Positions 55,291 through 56,623 of a DNA stretch of 56,623 nucleotides are shown piece after piece. Position numbers and translations under genes: made by a program. Within the stretch, counting starts at the first letter, position 1. Each line of letters starts with the position of its first letter. Origin of the DNA: Oleiharenicola sp. (lineage in GTDB: Bacteria; Verrucomicrobiota; Verrucomicrobiia; Opitutales; Opitutaceae); contig JANYDW010000046.1 of NCBI GenBank assembly GCA_025363455.1, forward strand, positions 1 through 56,623. Direction: 5' to 3'. The notes below the pieces were generated by a model, which searched no databases, had not been told where the DNA came from, and was given only the letters and a program-made list of their open reading frames with translations.

Positions 55291-55494
55291 TCAAGGCTTC
55301 TTCCCGGCCTGGATCTCGACGTTCCTGGCGAGGGTCTTGAACCGATCACCGTTGGTTTGGACCACCGTGATCGTGAGGTGACCCGTTTTGCTGGTCTTGA
55401 TGTCGCGCACGGTGCCGGCTTTGCCGGCATGGACGCCGCCTATGACCTTGCAGCGGGTGCCGTCGCGGAGATTGGGAATGGATTTGGCTTTCAT
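55291..55494 (-). CDS. Small KOW-domain-like protein
   Basis: This 67-residue protein resembles a KOW/SH3 beta barrel: DGTRCKVIGGVHAGKAGTVR. A strand-rich tail (LTITVVQTNGDRFKTL) follows. KOW domains bind nucleic acid in ribosomal proteins and transcription factors. This is a free-standing copy of unknown role. Confidence 0.6.
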   Translation of the reverse strand: MKAKSIPNLRDGTRCKVIGGVHAGKAGTVRDIKTSKTGHLTITVVQTNGDRFKTLARNVEIQAGKKP

Positions 55495-55525
55495 CCTGTG
55501 GGTTCGATTTAAGGGAAAGGCTTCC

Positions 55526-55545
55526 GCTCAACGTTTCTGTTCAGC
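55526..55545. other. Short inverted repeat (possible remnant core sites)
   Basis: GCTCAAC (55526-55532) and GTTCAGC (55539-55545) are inverted around GTTTCT, 9 bp after the stop of the gene at 55555-55986. On the minus strand the second half reads GTTGAGC, which fits an integron core site GTTRRRY, but the two halves are too close for a full attC. Confidence 0.25.
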
Positions 55546-55554
55546 CACGCCGGT

Positions 55555-55986
55555 TCACTTTTGTCGCGCTTCCAATCTGAAACTATTCCTTTTCTTTCGG
55601 AGGTAGTAAAGCGAGCCGCGCTTTTCGATCTCACCAGCGGCCAGCGCCGAATCCAGTAGCGCCTGAATCTTCTTCTTGTCGGTAGCAGCGTGCTGGCCAT
55701 TCGAAATCTCGGCGAACTGGAGCAACCGCCACGCGTCAAACCCATCGATTTCACCACAATCTCCAAAATCAAAATCGACTCCTTTTTCTGACGCCTCAAT
55801 GAGGCAGCCGACACCATGCTTCGAATAAATCGCTCCATCCGATAGCGTGCCTTTCTTCAAACCGTTCGTAGCCCATGCAGTGCTTGATGTAGGCGTGGCT
55901 ACTCCGACCTCGCGCTGAAGCTGAGCGAAGCGCTGGGCTACGGTCGCCACAAAATCGCCAATCAAACTCTGGAGTTCAGGCTGCAT
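55555..55986 (-). CDS. Small protein, DUF6896-like
   Basis: This 143-residue protein has a pattern HGVGCLIEASEKGVDFDFGD then IDGFDAWRLLQFAE that, from memory, resembles the DUF6896 family sometimes linked to toxin-immunity loci. It has lower GC than the ATP synthase region. Its ATG is 5 bp after a GTTGGGC core-like site. No function is assigned. Confidence 0.6.
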   Translation of the reverse strand: MQPELQSLIGDFVATVAQRFAQLQREVGVATPTSSTAWATNGLKKGTLSDGAIYSKHGVGCLIEASEKGVDFDFGDCGEIDGFDAWRLLQFAEISNGQHAATDKKKIQALLDSALAAGEIEKRGSLYYLRKKRNSFRLEARQK

Positions 55987-55991
55987 CTTTT

Positions 55992-56063
55992 GCCCAACGA
56001 TCGAGGTCAGACACGGAGGGGAGCGGAGCTCCCCGGAGTTTTCTGTGCCGTCTAGAGTTCGGC
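55992..56063 (-). other. Candidate attC recombination site
   Basis: On the minus strand the site begins GCCGAAC (56063-56057), contains AGACGG and CCGTGTCT that pair with a two-base bulge, an inner GGGGAGC-TCC-GCTCCCC hairpin, and ends GTTGGGC (55998-55992). It starts 16 bp after one gene stop and ends 5 bp before the next ATG, as in integron cassette arrays. One position of the first box (GCCGAAC) departs from the RYYYAAC consensus. Confidence 0.4.
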
Positions 56064-56079
56064 TCTTTCTTCGAGATAC

Positions 56080-56472
56080 TCATAGTGGTGTCTTATATCG
56101 GTTCAGTCCAAATACCCAATATTTGGCAGTGGTCGTAACAAGCTTCGGATCTTGGGGTGACGGCCCCCAGACATAGTGCTCATACTCATAGGCGAGGCTA
56201 AAATAGAGAAAGCCGTCCTTCTTGATCGGAAAAAGTCGTTTGGAGGTGGGCACGCTCAACACTTCCCGATCTGCGAGGTTCACCGATGAAAGCGTCCAAT
56301 ACTTCTTGAGATAGTTGGGTCGTTCCGAACTGAAGCCTTCGTCTTCGTCTACTTTAAAAAGTTGGGCTTCGTCGTAGCCCAGATAAGGGCCTGCGGTTGC
56401 CACTTGCGATTTCGAAATGCAGCCTCCGAGAAAACCGAGGCAGAGCAGGACAATGATCGAACCTGTCTTCAT
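56080..56472 (-). CDS. Small lipoprotein, hypothetical
   Basis: The protein is 130 residues from ATG 56472. The signal peptide ends in a lipobox (LLCLGFLGGC), so the Cys should be lipidated. The mature part (SQVATAGPYLGYDEAQLFKV and beyond) has many aromatic and charged residues and no family I recognise. GC is lower than in the upstream core genes. A longer frame starting at 56595 is rejected because the signal peptide would be internal. Confidence 0.65.
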   Translation of the reverse strand: MKTGSIIVLLCLGFLGGCISKSQVATAGPYLGYDEAQLFKVDEDEGFSSERPNYLKKYWTLSSVNLADREVLSVPTSKRLFPIKKDGFLYFSLAYEYEHYVWGPSPQDPKLVTTTAKYWVFGLNRYKTPL

Positions 56473-56483
56473 TTCTGCCGATC

Positions 56484-56542
56484 GTTCACGATGTGCCATG
56501 GAGGTGCGAAGCACCGACATTGGCACTGGCATCTGGTTGAAC
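56484..56542. other. Stem-loop region upstream of the lipoprotein gene
   Basis: GTTCAC (56484-56489) and GTTGAAC (56536-56542) flank GTGCCA/TGGCAC and the inner hairpin GGTGC-GAA-GCACC. The size is that of an attC site, and GTTCAAC on the minus strand fits RYYYAAC, but the other end lacks a GTT core. It may be a decayed site. Confidence 0.3.
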
Positions 56543-56623
56543 CAAGCCGCTGCGCGGCGCGGGTGAGCGGGAGTGGTGGGGGCGGTTCGCGTCACGGGAG
56601 GGAAGATGGGCGGGAGTGGGGTG

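Overview
The window is about 56.6 kb of GC-rich bacterial chromosome. Gene content suggests a Gram-negative relative of Opitutus (Verrucomicrobiota, Opitutaceae-like). It has outer-membrane functions (a TonB-dependent receptor and an LpxR-type lipid A deacylase), three DUF5069 genes, almost no Shine-Dalgarno sequences, and intergenic spaces packed with dispersed repeats. The lineage is an inference from memory of these families, because there is no 16S rRNA here. I saw no tRNA, rRNA, CRISPR array, transposase or integrase gene.

Layout: (1) 1-7894, a sucrose-use locus with an MFS sugar transporter (cut by the window edge), a divergent AraC regulator, fructokinase, sucrose phosphorylase, a Tat-exported metallo-beta-lactamase-fold protein and a TonB-dependent receptor. 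(2) 8034-10875, ferrous iron uptake: a FeoB-associated Cys-rich peptide, FeoB and FeoA. (3) 10924-11736, a phytanoyl-CoA dioxygenase-like enzyme. (4) 11891-19138, the full F1Fo ATP synthase operon atpB-E-F-H-A-G-D-C, with an extra four-helix-bundle gene (S23/IVP family) between atpG and atpD. (5) 19329-25922, trmB, mnmG, mnmE, pdxH, recA and a DUF486 gene. (6) 26123-36694, a mixed set of conserved but poorly known genes, including a glutaredoxin, a GT-C-like membrane protein and a Sel1-TonB protein. (7) 36823-45635, a SIS protein, LpxR, an RNA methyltransferase, DUF1223, MazG-like, a Gfo/Idh/MocA oxidoreductase, upp and a penicillin acylase. (8) 45646-52136, two more DUF5069 genes, a transporter, tag, a yebC-family gene, malQ and a membrane-tethered receiver. 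(9) 52381-55070, an ECF sigma factor, its HEAT-repeat anti-sigma factor and a DUF4097 protein. (10) 55291 to the end, low-GC small genes separated by an attC-like site, possibly integron cassettes.

The most unusual signal is in the intergenic spaces. Seven elements have one arm made of tandem GCTGAARR octamers and a second arm with the reverse complement. They sit between a stop codon and the next start codon, and four of them fill gaps in the ATP synthase operon. In one of these the loop holds the S23/IVP-like gene. The arrangement resembles 23S rRNA intervening sequences, where a related gene sits in the loop of an inverted repeat. Other elements with the same design use different repeated words (GGAGRCN, TGAAATC and others). 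I propose these as one class of mobile or retro-mobile intergenic element with an S23-like protein as the possible autonomous member. Separate families of REP-like palindromes are also present.
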